Assembly (NCBI GenBank): GCA_023205875.1
Contig: CP060760.1
Coordinates: 558,001-622,000, forward strand
Direction of reading: 5' to 3'
Length of the DNA stretch: 64,000 nt
From: Chloropicon primus
Taxonomy: Eukaryota; Chlorophyta; Chloropicophyceae; Chloropicales; Chloropicaceae
Position 1 is the stretch's first letter, and the number at the start of each line of letters is the position of its first letter. Positions 9,226 through 18,439 of this stretch are shown here, in pieces. The notes under the pieces are model-generated. The model was given only the letters and a program-made list of their open reading frames with translations, was not told the origin of the DNA and did not search any database. The translations under genes were made by a program, and so were the position numbers.

Positions 9226-11295
9226 CTTGGACCACCTCTCTTCACTCGATTTGCCAGGAGCACAATCGTCTTTCAGAACCCAATGGCCATCAAATTATGG
9301 ATAGGACCGGCTGCCTCTGTGAAGCCAAGAGAAGAGCGAACGACTTGGTCGTCTTGCCTTGTCTCCCGTGTCCAGCAACCCAGAGGCGAGAAGAGATGAA
9401 CCAGCAGCAGGAGCAACAGCAGCAGGATGACTTGACTGGGCAAAGATGGTGATGTCAAAGAAAGAGAAAGGAAGAGAGAGAGAGAAGAAGAGGAAAGGGG
9501 AGAGGGGAGTTCTTCTTCAGTGTTCTTCCGTTTGGGTTAACACCGAAAAAAACGATTCTTTGTCTTTCCTTCCCCTTCCTCTCTCCGGGATCGAAGGACG
9601 TTGACCTTCCCCCTGGAGTCAATTAGAATGGTTTTAGGGAGGCGGGTGTTGTTCTTCCCTGTCTGGTTCTCGTGAAAGGCCAAGGAGAGTGCCTTCTTCT
9701 TCTTCTCCTTCTTCTCTCCCTTTGCTTTGGTATCCTCGTCATCATTAGGAGGCCTTCCCTCTCACAAAAGGTCTACTACACGACCACGCCACTTCCTGGA
9801 GGAGGGAGTGGCAAAACAAAACGTGCCTCTTTCCCGGTCAGAGGAAGGGGCTCAAGACGGAGCTAAGGAGAGGGGAACGACAAACGACAAAACGACAAAA
9901 GGGGAGAGAACCGAACAACGCGAACAATAATCCTGGCCTGTTAATTGAAGCCCAAGACGATTTTTTTTCTCCAAGATCCTAGGGTTTTTTCTCCTTCCTC
10001 CTCTTCCTTCTTTCCCTTGTGCTGCAAGAGTCTTTTGCCTGTAACGTTTGATCCCCATCGAGGTAATAAAGGTACGCACCTCGTCTTGCTGTTGTATCCA
10101 TCTCCTCTTCGCCCTTGCTTTTCCTCTCCCTCCTTCCCGAGTCCTGCAGAAGGACTTGACTCCTTCATGCATGACCCTCTCTCCTCTTTGTGTTTTCCAT
10201 CGTAAAACCATCGCAGGATTTTTTCACTCCCCTCTCTTGAGGCCTTCTTTGTCAAAGAACAAGAACAAGAACAAGAACAAGAGAAAGGAGAAAGGAGAAG
10301 TCTTCGGCTTCCTCTTTTCCTTTTCCTTTGATTGTCTTCACGAACACGAACACAAAGTTGTGTGTGTGTGTGTTTCCCCTTGCTCTGGGTCTTTCACTAA
10401 TCCCTTTGTCTTCACGAAAGAAAGAAAGAAAGAAAGAAAGGAGTCTTCCTGGGAACCCACGAAACAACAGGGTCGTTCGTTCGTCGTTGTTGTTGTTTCC
10501 TGTCTTCGTCTGTGTTTCTTTGTTTTCTTCTCTTTCTTCTCTTTCTTTCTTTCTTTCTTTCCCTTGAAAGAACCCTTGGCCTCCTCCCTTTGTGTGTCAG
10601 AGACCAACAGCGGCAGGCGTTGTATCAGTCCGTGTTACAAACCGACTGGCGCCTTGCGACTGTCAGCAACACAGGGGAACACGGAGCAGCGGAGCTCAAA
10701 GACGTCAAGTAGCGTCTGAGCCCTTGCTTTTGTGACGCAGTCAAACCAAGGGCATTATTCGATACCGAAGCCTTGGAGAATTTACGACCCCCAAAAAGAG
10801 TGAGTGTTGCAACTGAAGCCGCTTTTGACAGCCTGCCTTTGTCAAAAGGCTTGCCCATTGTTGTGAATTTGGAAGCCCAAAGCGACGGGGAGGGAGGACC
10901 TGCTCGCCGTGCAGAGGGAGAGACTTTTGCGAAATTGCAAAGGAGTCTTGCGAATTATATATACGCGCGTGTTCTGACTTTTTTTGCGGTGTTCGTGGTC
11001 CTATTCTGCACCTTTTTTTTACCAGCTTGTCTTTTGTTCGTGACACGGGCAGTGACCGACCGACCCGGAGACAAAGCGAGGGAGGGAAGCGCCTGTGACT
11101 ATGCTACACGAGTAGCCCGCTAGACAATTTGTTGAGAGCGAGCAGGACAAGGCCAACAACCTCTGGCATCTTTTCTCGGGACCAAACTCTTGTGTGATCA
11201 GGTCAAAGGGAAGAGAGACATCAAGGTTTTGTTGGTTGCTTGTGTATATATAGAGAGAGAGCGAGAGAGGACTTGAGAGAGAGAGAGAGACAAGC
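9226..11295. other. 2-kb low-complexity spacer upstream of the PKG gene
   Basis: No credible gene is visible. The stretch holds pyrimidine/purine microsatellites: (AAGAAC)n near 10257, (AGAA)n near 10419, (TTTC)n near 10540, (CAG)n near 9402 and a telo-box-like CTAGGGTTTT near 9979. A missing first exon of the small gene at 8679 and the 5' UTR of PKG could both lie here. Confidence 0.5.
11245..11252 (+). promoter_or_regulatory. Possible TATA box of the PKG gene
   Basis: TATATATA lies 44 bp before the PKG ATG, between AG-rich runs. TATA-like sequence is rare in this window, and this gene lacks the common CTTTCGA module, so a TATA-type promoter is plausible. The distance to the ATG leaves only a very short 5' UTR. 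Confidence 0.3.
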
Positions 11296-14061
11296 ATGGG
11301 TTGCGGGACGTCAAAGGTGGTTGAGGATGTGAACCCCAGCGGAGCCAAGAGCGAAACGGTGGATAATGTGGGGAAGGCCTCCAAGGGTTCTGTCATATCG
11401 GGGAAGCCGGATAGGATGTCTATGATGTCTCAGGAGACCGTCAAGCCTGGACAGGTGAACAACGATGCGAGAAGGCTCGCTATCCCACTTGAGCAGCAGA
11501 GCATTGAGGAGGAGTTCGGTGAATCCGCAATCGATATCGAGGGCATGGAGGGCTTCAAGGCCAGCTCTCCAGAGGAGCAGGAGGAGTACGAGGTTGTAGA
11601 GAAGGCAATGAGCGAGCACTATCTGTTCAACGACCTCGGTACTGAGTCCCTGAACAAGGTTATCGGTGCTATGGACAAGGTGGAGGTCGGAGCAGGAAAG
11701 ACTGTGATTGAGCAGGGCGACTCAGACGCCAACTACTTCTACGTGGTGTCCAGAGGAGAGCTTGCAATTTCGATAGGACGGGAAACGGCGGTCAAGAGGA
11801 AAAAGTACTCGGTGCAGACCGGCGCGGCCATGCCTGACAAAATGTACACAGCTGGCTCCTGCTTCGGCGAGCTCGCCTTGCTGTATAATACCGTCAGAAA
11901 TGCTTCGATTATCTCAAAATCGAATTGTACTCTATGGAGGCTGGACCGAACGACGTTTAGGAAGCTCCTACTGAATTATTCCTCCGAGAGCAAGAAGATG
12001 AACTTCTTGAGGATCGTTCCACTCTTCAGGGACTTGTCGGATCACACGCTGAGCCAGTGGGGACAGACTTTGACTCAAAAGTCCTTCAAGGGCGGCGAGA
12101 AGATATTCTCTGTCGGCGACCCCGCAAGGTTCTGCGTTGTATATAAGGGAGAGGTGTTTTACAAAAAAGATGACCATGACATCAGGCTGCACGCGACCCA
12201 CTTTTTCGGAGACAGGGAAATCCTCTTTGGCTCTTCTTTTGAGCTGGAGTACACGGCCTGCGAGGAGGGTGCGACGATAGTCTCGATGTCTGCGGACGAA
12301 TTCTTGAGGATGTACAAGTTCCTTGACAATGCACTGGACGACAACATCAAGTTCACAGCTCTGCGAAACATTCCACTTCTCGAGCACCTTACGGAGGAGC
12401 AAGTGATCCAGATCGTGGACTCCTTCACGGAGGAGAACTACATTGACGGCGACGAGATCATCAAGAAGGGTGATCTTGGGCACAAGGTGTACATTGTGAA
12501 GAGAGGTAAGCTGAGGATCCCGCTGCCAAACGGCATTGAGGTGTACTGCAAGCCTTATGACTACGTGGGCGAGAGGGCTCTGCTCTATGAGGAGCCGAGG
12601 GCCGCTTCAGTCTTTTCGGGGTCGGAGGATTGCTGCGTCCTTTCTTTGGAGAGGAAGGACTTTGAGCAACTTTTGGGGCCCCTTAACTTGATCACAAAGC
12701 AGAAGAACGCGCTGAATGTTCTTAGAGAGGTCGATTTCCTGAAGAACACCGAGGAGGACGACCTGGTCGCGCTCGCGGAGGCCATGGAGATCAGCAGGTA
12801 CGAGGAGGGCGACATGATAGTGAAGCAGGGCGAGATAGGCAACACCTTCTATGTGATGAAGGAAGGAAGGGCCGTCGTGACAAGAAACGATGATAAGAGC
12901 AAGGTCCTTGCTCAGTACGAGAGAGGTGGATTCTTCGGAGAGAGGGCCTTGCTCGACGATGAGCCTCGCGCTGCAAACATCAAAGCCTACGGCGGACCAG
13001 TCATCTGCTTCGAGATCACGAGGGAGGTCTTCAACGACCACTTCAAAGCTATGGCGAACGTCATTCGCCTGCAAGCCCGAAGTCTTAGGCAGTTCGAGGA
13101 AGAGAAGGAGATGCACTTCAGCGGCCTTAAGGACATCGCCGTCGTCGGTCACGGTACTTACGGTCGTGTGAAGATGATGCAGTGCAAGAAGACTGGGCGT
13201 GTGTACGCCCTCAAGTCTTTGATCAAGGAGAATATTAAGAACGCGGGAATCCAGTACCAAGTCTTGAACGAGGTGAGGTGCATGGCAGCCCTAGATCATC
13301 CATTCATCACAAGGCTGGTGAAGACGTACACGGATAAGAAGCGAGTGCACATTTTGATGGACTTTGCCATTGGTGGTGAAGTGTTCTCTTACCTAGGCAC
13401 GCCATTCCCTGTAGCATACGTGCGCTTCTATTCTGCTTGTGTTGTCTGCATGCTTGCTCACATGCACAAGAGGTCTATCATCTACAGAGATTTGAAGTCA
13501 GAAAACCTTATGTTGAACCAGGACGGGTACCTCGTCCTTGTCGACTTTAGTTTTGCGAAGACGATTATGAAGGGAGAGAGGACATACACCATTTGTGGTA
13601 CGCCAGACTTTTTGGCTCCTGAGATTATTAAGCAGAGTGGACACGACCGCGGAGTGGACTACTGGGCTCTCGGAGTCCTGATCTACGAGTTCCTCACCTG
13701 TCAGACTCCGTTCAAGGGAGAGTCGCATCACGAGACGTACACAAACATTGTGAAGGGAAAGATCAACTTCCCAAGAAACATGAATAAGAACGCCAAAGAT
13801 CTTATCAAGCGCTTGTGCGCCTTGAACTCCAAAGACAGACTTGGTATGGGGCCAACGGGAATCAAGGAGATCACTTCTCACTCCTTCTTCCAGGGAATTG
13901 ACTGGCAAAAGCTAGAGTCCAAGCGCTACCATGCGCCACTGATACCAGAAGTGAAGAACGCGACTGACACGAGCTGCTTCTGCATTCAGCCACCTGAGAT
14001 GGACGAGCCAAACGACGTGAACGACAATGTATTAGATAGTTTCTTTGGTTCTGAGTTCTAG
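11296..14061 (+). CDS. PKG: cGMP-dependent protein kinase, four cNMP-binding domains
   Basis: A single exon of 921 aa. The N-terminus MGCGTSK suggests myristoylation at Gly2 and palmitoylation at Cys3, hence membrane attachment. Four cyclic-nucleotide domains follow (about residues 110-235, 240-360, 365-485, 490-605). The phosphate-binding cassettes FGELALL, VGERALL and FGERALL with EPRAA are intact in domains 1, 3 and 4; domain 2 (FFGDREILFGSSFE) is degenerate. The AGC kinase domain (about 613-880) has GHGTYG, Lys640, YRDLKSEN with Asp732, and APE. The DFG motif reads DFS (D750-F751-S752). The C-terminus ends in an AGC hydrophobic-motif-like FFGSEF. The architecture matches apicomplexan/algal PKG, which drives Ca2+ and motility signalling; activation by cGMP is inferred. 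Confidence 0.95.
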   Translation: MGCGTSKVVEDVNPSGAKSETVDNVGKASKGSVISGKPDRMSMMSQETVKPGQVNNDARRLAIPLEQQSIEEEFGESAIDIEGMEGFKASSPEEQEEYEVVEKAMSEHYLFNDLGTESLNKVIGAMDKVEVGAGKTVIEQGDSDANYFYVVSRGELAISIGRETAVKRKKYSVQTGAAMPDKMYTAGSCFGELALLYNTVRNASIISKSNCTLWRLDRTTFRKLLLNYSSESKKMNFLRIVPLFRDLSDHTLSQWGQTLTQKSFKGGEKIFSVGDPARFCVVYKGEVFYKKDDHDIRLHATHFFGDREILFGSSFELEYTACEEGATIVSMSADEFLRMYKFLDNALDDNIKFTALRNIPLLEHLTEEQVIQIVDSFTEENYIDGDEIIKKGDLGHKVYIVKRGKLRIPLPNGIEVYCKPYDYVGERALLYEEPRAASVFSGSEDCCVLSLERKDFEQLLGPLNLITKQKNALNVLREVDFLKNTEEDDLVALAEAMEISRYEEGDMIVKQGEIGNTFYVMKEGRAVVTRNDDKSKVLAQYERGGFFGERALLDDEPRAANIKAYGGPVICFEITREVFNDHFKAMANVIRLQARSLRQFEEEKEMHFSGLKDIAVVGHGTYGRVKMMQCKKTGRVYALKSLIKENIKNAGIQYQVLNEVRCMAALDHPFITRLVKTYTDKKRVHILMDFAIGGEVFSYLGTPFPVAYVRFYSACVVCMLAHMHKRSIIYRDLKSENLMLNQDGYLVLVDFSFAKTIMKGERTYTICGTPDFLAPEIIKQSGHDRGVDYWALGVLIYEFLTCQTPFKGESHHETYTNIVKGKINFPRNMNKNAKDLIKRLCALNSKDRLGMGPTGIKEITSHSFFQGIDWQKLESKRYHAPLIPEVKNATDTSCFCIQPPEMDEPNDVNDNVLDSFFGSEF

Positions 14062-14182
14062 AGGCTGGCAGCAAGGAAAGCGCCTGCGTTGGAATTTTTT
14101 TGGTCGGGCTTTGGCACGAAGAACACACACACACAAGCATTTTGATATTTGGATAAGAGTAATGTTTCAAAAAGAATATCTT

Positions 14183-15655
14183 TTAAGCATCATCACCGCC
14201 ATCCACTTTCAGCCTCTGGACGAACAACCCGTTCCTGGAATTCTTGTTCCTGTCCCAGCGACCCATCCTCGGCTCCTGGCCCACGCCCGCGACGAGAACC
14301 GTCGCGTCGCCGTTGAAAGCCAGGCTGTTGACGTAGCCCTCGACCCGAGGAATGGTGCACACGCGTTGCACTCTGTCGCCCGCGACTTGCTCCTCTGGGT
14401 TGACCTTGTATAAATTAATGTGCCCGTCCCCGCTGCCGCTCGCCACGAGGTCGGTGTTCGGGCAAGCTGCCAGCGAGTGGATCCAGCTTTTGCACGGGTT
14501 CCCCATCGCCGCGGCCTCGTGGGCGCCATGCAGAGTGTAGTTCGGCCTCTTCTTGAACATGCTCCACAAGGACAGGGAGTTGTCTTGGCTGCCCGTGACG
14601 AAGGTTGTCCCGTTCACAAAGCAGCACGAGTCAATGTTCCCAGAGTTTGGCGTCCCCTTAAATAAGAGCTGAGTCTCGTCCTGCACCTTCCAAAGTCTGC
14701 AGGTCCTGTCCTCGCCGACGCTGATCACCCTCTCCTTCCTCAGGCAGTCGAGCTGCATGCAGCCTTGAACGTGCCCGAAGAGAGTGTCCACGTAAGCCAT
14801 GTCGTCCAGGGACCATATCTTGACTGTCCTGTCCCTGCTGCAGCTGAAGAGCTGCATGGTCCCGGTCTGGAACGTCAGCCCGGTCACCTCGCTCTTGTGG
14901 CCCTTGTCAAAGACTTTCACACGGTCTCCCGACCTCGAGTCCCACACGGTTATGGCCCCCGAGTGGCCTCCGGTCACCACAAGCCGCCCGTCGTCCGAGC
15001 AGCATACGGAGTAAAGGGACTCACCAGACGTCGCCGTGGAGGTCCCTCCGCTCGAGTCGGCTCTCTGGCAGTCCCGAACCCTCGCCGTGAACGCGTTGTT
15101 CCTTCTCAGCTCGGTCAGGTCCCAACCCACCAAGGCCCCGCACTTGCTGACGGAGTAGCACTTGGTGTCATCCGCGCTCGGAACGCAGACGCCGGTCAGC
15201 GACTTGCGATGGAAGGCTCCCCCGCCGCTCCTGGACATCGGCCGGCATATCAACCGCCTGCACCCCTCTCCGCTCGGGACCACCTTGTCCGCGATGTGCC
15301 TCTGGTAGTGGCCCCTCTGGGCAAGAGCTTCGACCTTCAGGCGCTCCGATATGTCCACGGGGGCGGGGCCCTCGCCATCCCACTCCTCGACCCCATCCTC
15401 CTCGCCGCCCTGTTCCGCTTCCTTCTGGATCTCCATGGACTTGAGGTAGGCCTTGGCCAGCCGAAGCCTCTTCTGCTCGGGCGTCTCCCTCCGACTTCCC
15501 TTCCCACCACCGCTCTCGACGCCCTCATCCTCGTCGGTGCTCGACCCTCCCAGGCTCACCTCCTCAGACTCCGCGTCCTCCGACTCGCTCGTCACCTCCT
15601 CGCCCTCCTCCGCCGCAAAGGCATCACGATCCTTTCTCTTCCTCACCCTCACCAT
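14183..15655 (-). CDS. RRP9: U3 snoRNP protein RRP9 / U3-55K
   Basis: A single exon of 490 aa. An acidic Ser/Glu-rich N-terminus contains KRKDRDAF. A basic helix (ETPEQKRLRLAKAYL) typical of RRP9 follows, then seven WD40 repeats from about residue 145, with GHKSEVTGLTF, CSRDRTVKIWSLD, GEDRTCRLWKV, TGSQDNSLSLWS and SGSGDGHINLYKV. RRP9 binds the U3 box B/C motif in the SSU processome and acts in 18S rRNA processing in the nucleolus. The ATG at 15655 is preferred over an upstream GTG. Two promoter modules lie upstream. It is convergent with PKG. Confidence 0.93.
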   Translation of the reverse strand: MVRVRKRKDRDAFAAEEGEEVTSESEDAESEEVSLGGSSTDEDEGVESGGGKGSRRETPEQKRLRLAKAYLKSMEIQKEAEQGGEEDGVEEWDGEGPAPVDISERLKVEALAQRGHYQRHIADKVVPSGEGCRRLICRPMSRSGGGAFHRKSLTGVCVPSADDTKCYSVSKCGALVGWDLTELRRNNAFTARVRDCQRADSSGGTSTATSGESLYSVCCSDDGRLVVTGGHSGAITVWDSRSGDRVKVFDKGHKSEVTGLTFQTGTMQLFSCSRDRTVKIWSLDDMAYVDTLFGHVQGCMQLDCLRKERVISVGEDRTCRLWKVQDETQLLFKGTPNSGNIDSCCFVNGTTFVTGSQDNSLSLWSMFKKRPNYTLHGAHEAAAMGNPCKSWIHSLAACPNTDLVASGSGDGHINLYKVNPEEQVAGDRVQRVCTIPRVEGYVNSLAFNGDATVLVAGVGQEPRMGRWDRNKNSRNGLFVQRLKVDGGDDA

Positions 15656-15724
15656 GCTTCTCTGCTTCACCCCTCGCCCTCTTCACAAACACTTCCCACA
15701 ACCAATACCGTCGTCAAAACCTTC

Positions 15725-15764
15725 GACCGAACGATCAAACGAAAAACCGCGAGACGCACTTTCG
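15725..15764 (-). promoter_or_regulatory. Promoter module, proximal copy for RRP9
   Basis: Minus strand: GCGTCTCGCGGTTTTTCGTT followed by TGATCGTTCGGTCG, about 70-110 bp before the RRP9 ATG. Confidence 0.6.
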
Positions 15765-15906
15765 CTGCTTCAACCTTTCTCCGCCGCTTCGGTTCCACCT
15801 CGTACGCCGTTCCCACAGAAAGCAACAACCCACTCGAGCCCTGCAGCTGCCCTGCTGTGAATGGATCTTCAGCACGCCTCTTCCAAGCCAATCCTGGCGC
15901 CAAAAT

Positions 15907-15950
15907 GTTCAAGTGAAGGATCAAACCAAAGACCGTGAGACGTACTTTCG
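15907..15950 (-). promoter_or_regulatory. Promoter module, distal copy for RRP9
   Basis: Minus strand: TACGTCTCACGGTCTTTGGT, then TTGATCCTTCACTTGAAC and an E2F-like TTTTGGCGCC. The orientation matches RRP9. It is one of two tandem copies in this promoter. Confidence 0.6.
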
Positions 15951-16194
15951 TTTCGTGATGCTACCTTTCCTTCTTTCCGAGTCGCGCGCCCTCTGTTCCT
16001 ATCGAAAGCAACCCAACCCCGGACCTCCGCGCAACGCTCTGATCGATCGACTGGACGGCGGCTCAACCCCTTTAGGGGAAAATCCAAAATCGACGTCCGC
16101 GGACGAGGGAGGGAGTGGCTCGACTCGACACGAACGAGGACGCCTAGGACGGCAGGGGGCGCAACGAGGGCGAAGGGATTGACCTTGGGATAGA

Positions 16195-16240
16195 ACACCC
16201 CGCGATCTTTCGTTTGATCCCTCGCTTGAACGGTTTGGCG
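16195..16240 (+). promoter_or_regulatory. Promoter module of NSE1
   Basis: ACCCCGCGATCTTTCGTTTG followed by ATCCCTCGCTTGAACGG and TTTGGCGG, about 125-165 bp before the NSE1 ATG. The tail is nearly identical to that of the opposite-facing RRP9 distal copy. Confidence 0.65.
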
Positions 16241-16362
16241 GCTCATCGAGTAAGATCGAAGGGGGTTGGAGCGAGGCGAGGAGGCGAAGGAGATTATTGT
16301 TTTGTGGAGTTTGATCCCTGGTTTGGGATCCTTTGTGTGAGGGCCAAGGAGAGGGGGTCAGG

Positions 16363-17226
16363 ATGGTGGGACGGGGTGGGCTGACGCAGAAGATGATGGG
16401 GGTAATGGACAACATCTTCGCGAACGGGGGGGAGACGGGAACTTCTTCGGGTTCCCCTGCGTCCGCTTCGGGGAGGTCCAAGTCCAACAACAGGAGGGCT
16501 TCGGAGGAGGTGATGGAAGCCGTGGACGAGGGTCTGGATCTGGAGGAAGAGATGGTGCGGGTGACGCAGGAGGAATGGAGCGAGAAGGGCCTGCGCACGG
16601 ACGTCCCGAGGATGCAGCAGCACGTCCTGCTTCAGGCCCTGCTGGAACGAAAGTACGTCACTCTGAGCGAAGCGCAAGAGATCTGTGAGGCCGTCACGGG
16701 CGACCGCGAGAGCCTCTACAGGCTCGTGGGTGAGCTGAACAAGGAACTCCAGGCAATGCAGCTGAGGATCAAATCTTCTACCGTGCCCAAGAACGGCAAT
16801 GAGAGGGGTGTGCAGACCTACCTTTCCCTCATCAATCTGGTGAAGGACGAGTCGGCGACGCAGTCCACCCGAATGTCGTACACGGAAGTCTCCTATTTCA
16901 AGCAGGTGATCGAGGCCATCGTGAGTCAGGAGGCGGTGAACGCTTCGAGCATCGTGCTCATGAATCTCGCGAACCCGCCGCCCGTGCCGAGGCAGTCCCA
17001 GGACCAGGCGTCCACCTCGGCCGCACCCGCCCCGGTTGTCTCCCAGTTCTTGACCAAGAAAGAGAAGGAAAAGGTCTTGAAGAGGCTCAGGAGGGAGGGC
17101 TGGCTCCGGCAACTCAAGCACGACGGGAGAGAGAAGTTAACCCTCGGGCCCCGGACGTACTTGGAACTGAAGTCCTTGCTGCTGGAGATGGACTTGCCTC
17201 AGGGTGTCCGGGACGCTCTCGCATAA
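16363..17226 (+). CDS. NSE1: SMC5/6 complex subunit NSE1, lacking the RING domain
   Basis: A single exon of 287 aa. Tandem winged-helix regions match NSMCE1: LQALLERKYVTLSEAQEICE, YRLVGELNKELQAMQLRIK, TYLSLINLVKDESATQSTR and the FKQVIEAIVSQE helix. A second winged helix follows with KVLKRLRREGWL and LTLGPRTYLELKS. Family members normally continue into a C-terminal NH-RING; here the frame stops about 15 residues after the YLEL segment, and no CxxC pairs follow before the next gene. NSE1 pairs with NSE3 and NSE4 in DNA repair. Ubiquitin-ligase support would be lost unless an unseen exon supplies the RING. The ATG at 16363 is preferred to an in-frame TTG upstream. Confidence 0.85.
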   Translation: MVGRGGLTQKMMGVMDNIFANGGETGTSSGSPASASGRSKSNNRRASEEVMEAVDEGLDLEEEMVRVTQEEWSEKGLRTDVPRMQQHVLLQALLERKYVTLSEAQEICEAVTGDRESLYRLVGELNKELQAMQLRIKSSTVPKNGNERGVQTYLSLINLVKDESATQSTRMSYTEVSYFKQVIEAIVSQEAVNASSIVLMNLANPPPVPRQSQDQASTSAAPAPVVSQFLTKKEKEKVLKRLRREGWLRQLKHDGREKLTLGPRTYLELKSLLLEMDLPQGVRDALA

Positions 17227-17366
17227 GCCACCCTCTTCGCAGATGGATCAACTTGAGCGCTCGCACGCGCGCGCTAGAGAGAGAGCAAAGTGATGATGTA
17301 ACGTAACGTGTATATATACCCTATAGTGTGGAGTCCTTTGAAAAAGAAGCATACTTTTGACCACCT

Positions 17367-18110
17367 TTAAGAATTGAAGTCGACGTGAGGCCCGTACAGC
17401 GCAGTCCCCCGCGGCTGAACCAACATGTACGGTTGAACACCACGCAAAGCGTTCGAGTTCCTCGATCCAGAGACCTCACTTCCTCCGGAGATGTTGTTCC
17501 AAAAGAAGGAGGAGGCGCTCTCTCTCGTCGCCTCCTTCCCGAGAGCGGGAGACACTTCCATGTGGCTCCCGCTGGCAGTGGTGGGCAAAACAACGACGCT
17601 GACCGGCCCAGCCTCGACAGCGTACGGCTTGGACGCAGCTGACGCCGCGGTCGCCTTGGTCGCAACAGCACCGCTCGTCCCAGACCTCCTCTCCTGCACC
17701 TCCTTCTCAAGCTGAAGAAGGAGATCCTGTGGAAGATCCTGACTTTGCTGCTGCTTCTCCAGCACTCGTTTCTCCATGCTCCTTCTCTTCGACGCCTTCT
17801 CCGCCTTCCTCTTGCTGCTCCTCGCCTCGGCCTCCCGCCTCCTCGTGTCCTTCGCCGCCTTCCGGACCGAACGCATCGGCATCTCCTCCGGCTCCTCGTC
17901 GTCCACACCATCGCTCTCCTCCTCGGCGTCGTCAAACACGGCTAACCCCTCTCCCTCTCCCTCCTCCTCCCCACGCGAACTAGGCTGGTCCCCCTCCTCC
18001 TCCTCGTTGTCCGAGTCGAACTTCACGTGCTTCCGCTTCCGACTTCCAACCCTTCCGCACCCATCCTCGGTCTCCAGTGCCGCCTTGGCTGCCCTCGTGC
18101 GTCGCACCAT
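17367..18110 (-). CDS. Charged nuclear/nucleolar-like protein, unknown
   Basis: A single exon of 247 aa, family not recognised. The N-terminus is basic (MVRRTRAAK, then GSRKRKHVKF). A strongly acidic stretch with NEEEEGD and EEEGEGEG follows. A Lys/Arg/Glu helix around residues 95-140 (KAAKDTRRREAEARSSKRK) probably forms a coiled coil. The C-terminal 70 residues are Ser/Gly/Pro containing and end GPHVDFNS. The composition resembles small ribosome-biogenesis factors such as BUD21/UTP16, but no diagnostic motif proves it. It is convergent with NSE1, with 140 bp between stops that include a TATATATA run. Confidence 0.6.
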   Translation of the reverse strand: MVRRTRAAKAALETEDGCGRVGSRKRKHVKFDSDNEEEEGDQPSSRGEEEGEGEGLAVFDDAEEESDGVDDEEPEEMPMRSVRKAAKDTRRREAEARSSKRKAEKASKRRSMEKRVLEKQQQSQDLPQDLLLQLEKEVQERRSGTSGAVATKATAASAASKPYAVEAGPVSVVVLPTTASGSHMEVSPALGKEATRESASSFFWNNISGGSEVSGSRNSNALRGVQPYMLVQPRGTALYGPHVDFNS

Positions 18111-18130
18111 CTCAGCAAACCACGAACTGT

Positions 18131-18165
18131 ATTCGAACGAACAGTCGAAAGCCCGTGAGACGACG
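18131..18165 (-). promoter_or_regulatory. Promoter module of the 17367-18110 gene
   Basis: Minus strand: GTCGTCTCACGGGCTTTCGA followed by CTGTTCGTTCGAAT, only about 20-55 bp before the ATG. At this distance the module must overlap the transcription start region. Confidence 0.65.
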
Positions 18166-18439
18166 CTTCGTCCAGCAACACCCTCTCCCCCTCCAACTCC
18201 CTTCTCCGCCCTCCACTTTGCCCGGAGTAGACGCCTCTCTCTCTCTCTCTCTCTCTCTGAAGCCCCTCGTCGTCCGTCGAAGAGAACACGAAGCATGACG
18301 GCTCTGGAGTGAGGAGGGAGATTGCTTTGCGGAGAGCAAGCAGGTCGTAAGGAGACTGTGTATAAAAATGTAGATACAAGGAGATTCTGTGGTCTGTGGT
18401 CTGTGCCCTTGCCTCTTCTCATCATCGTTGACAGTCAAA

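Noticed and set aside
10048-10719. 223-residue open frame upstream of PKG
   Set aside because: It consists of Lys/Asn, Phe and Ser runs from microsatellites, starts with a non-ATG codon and has no domain.
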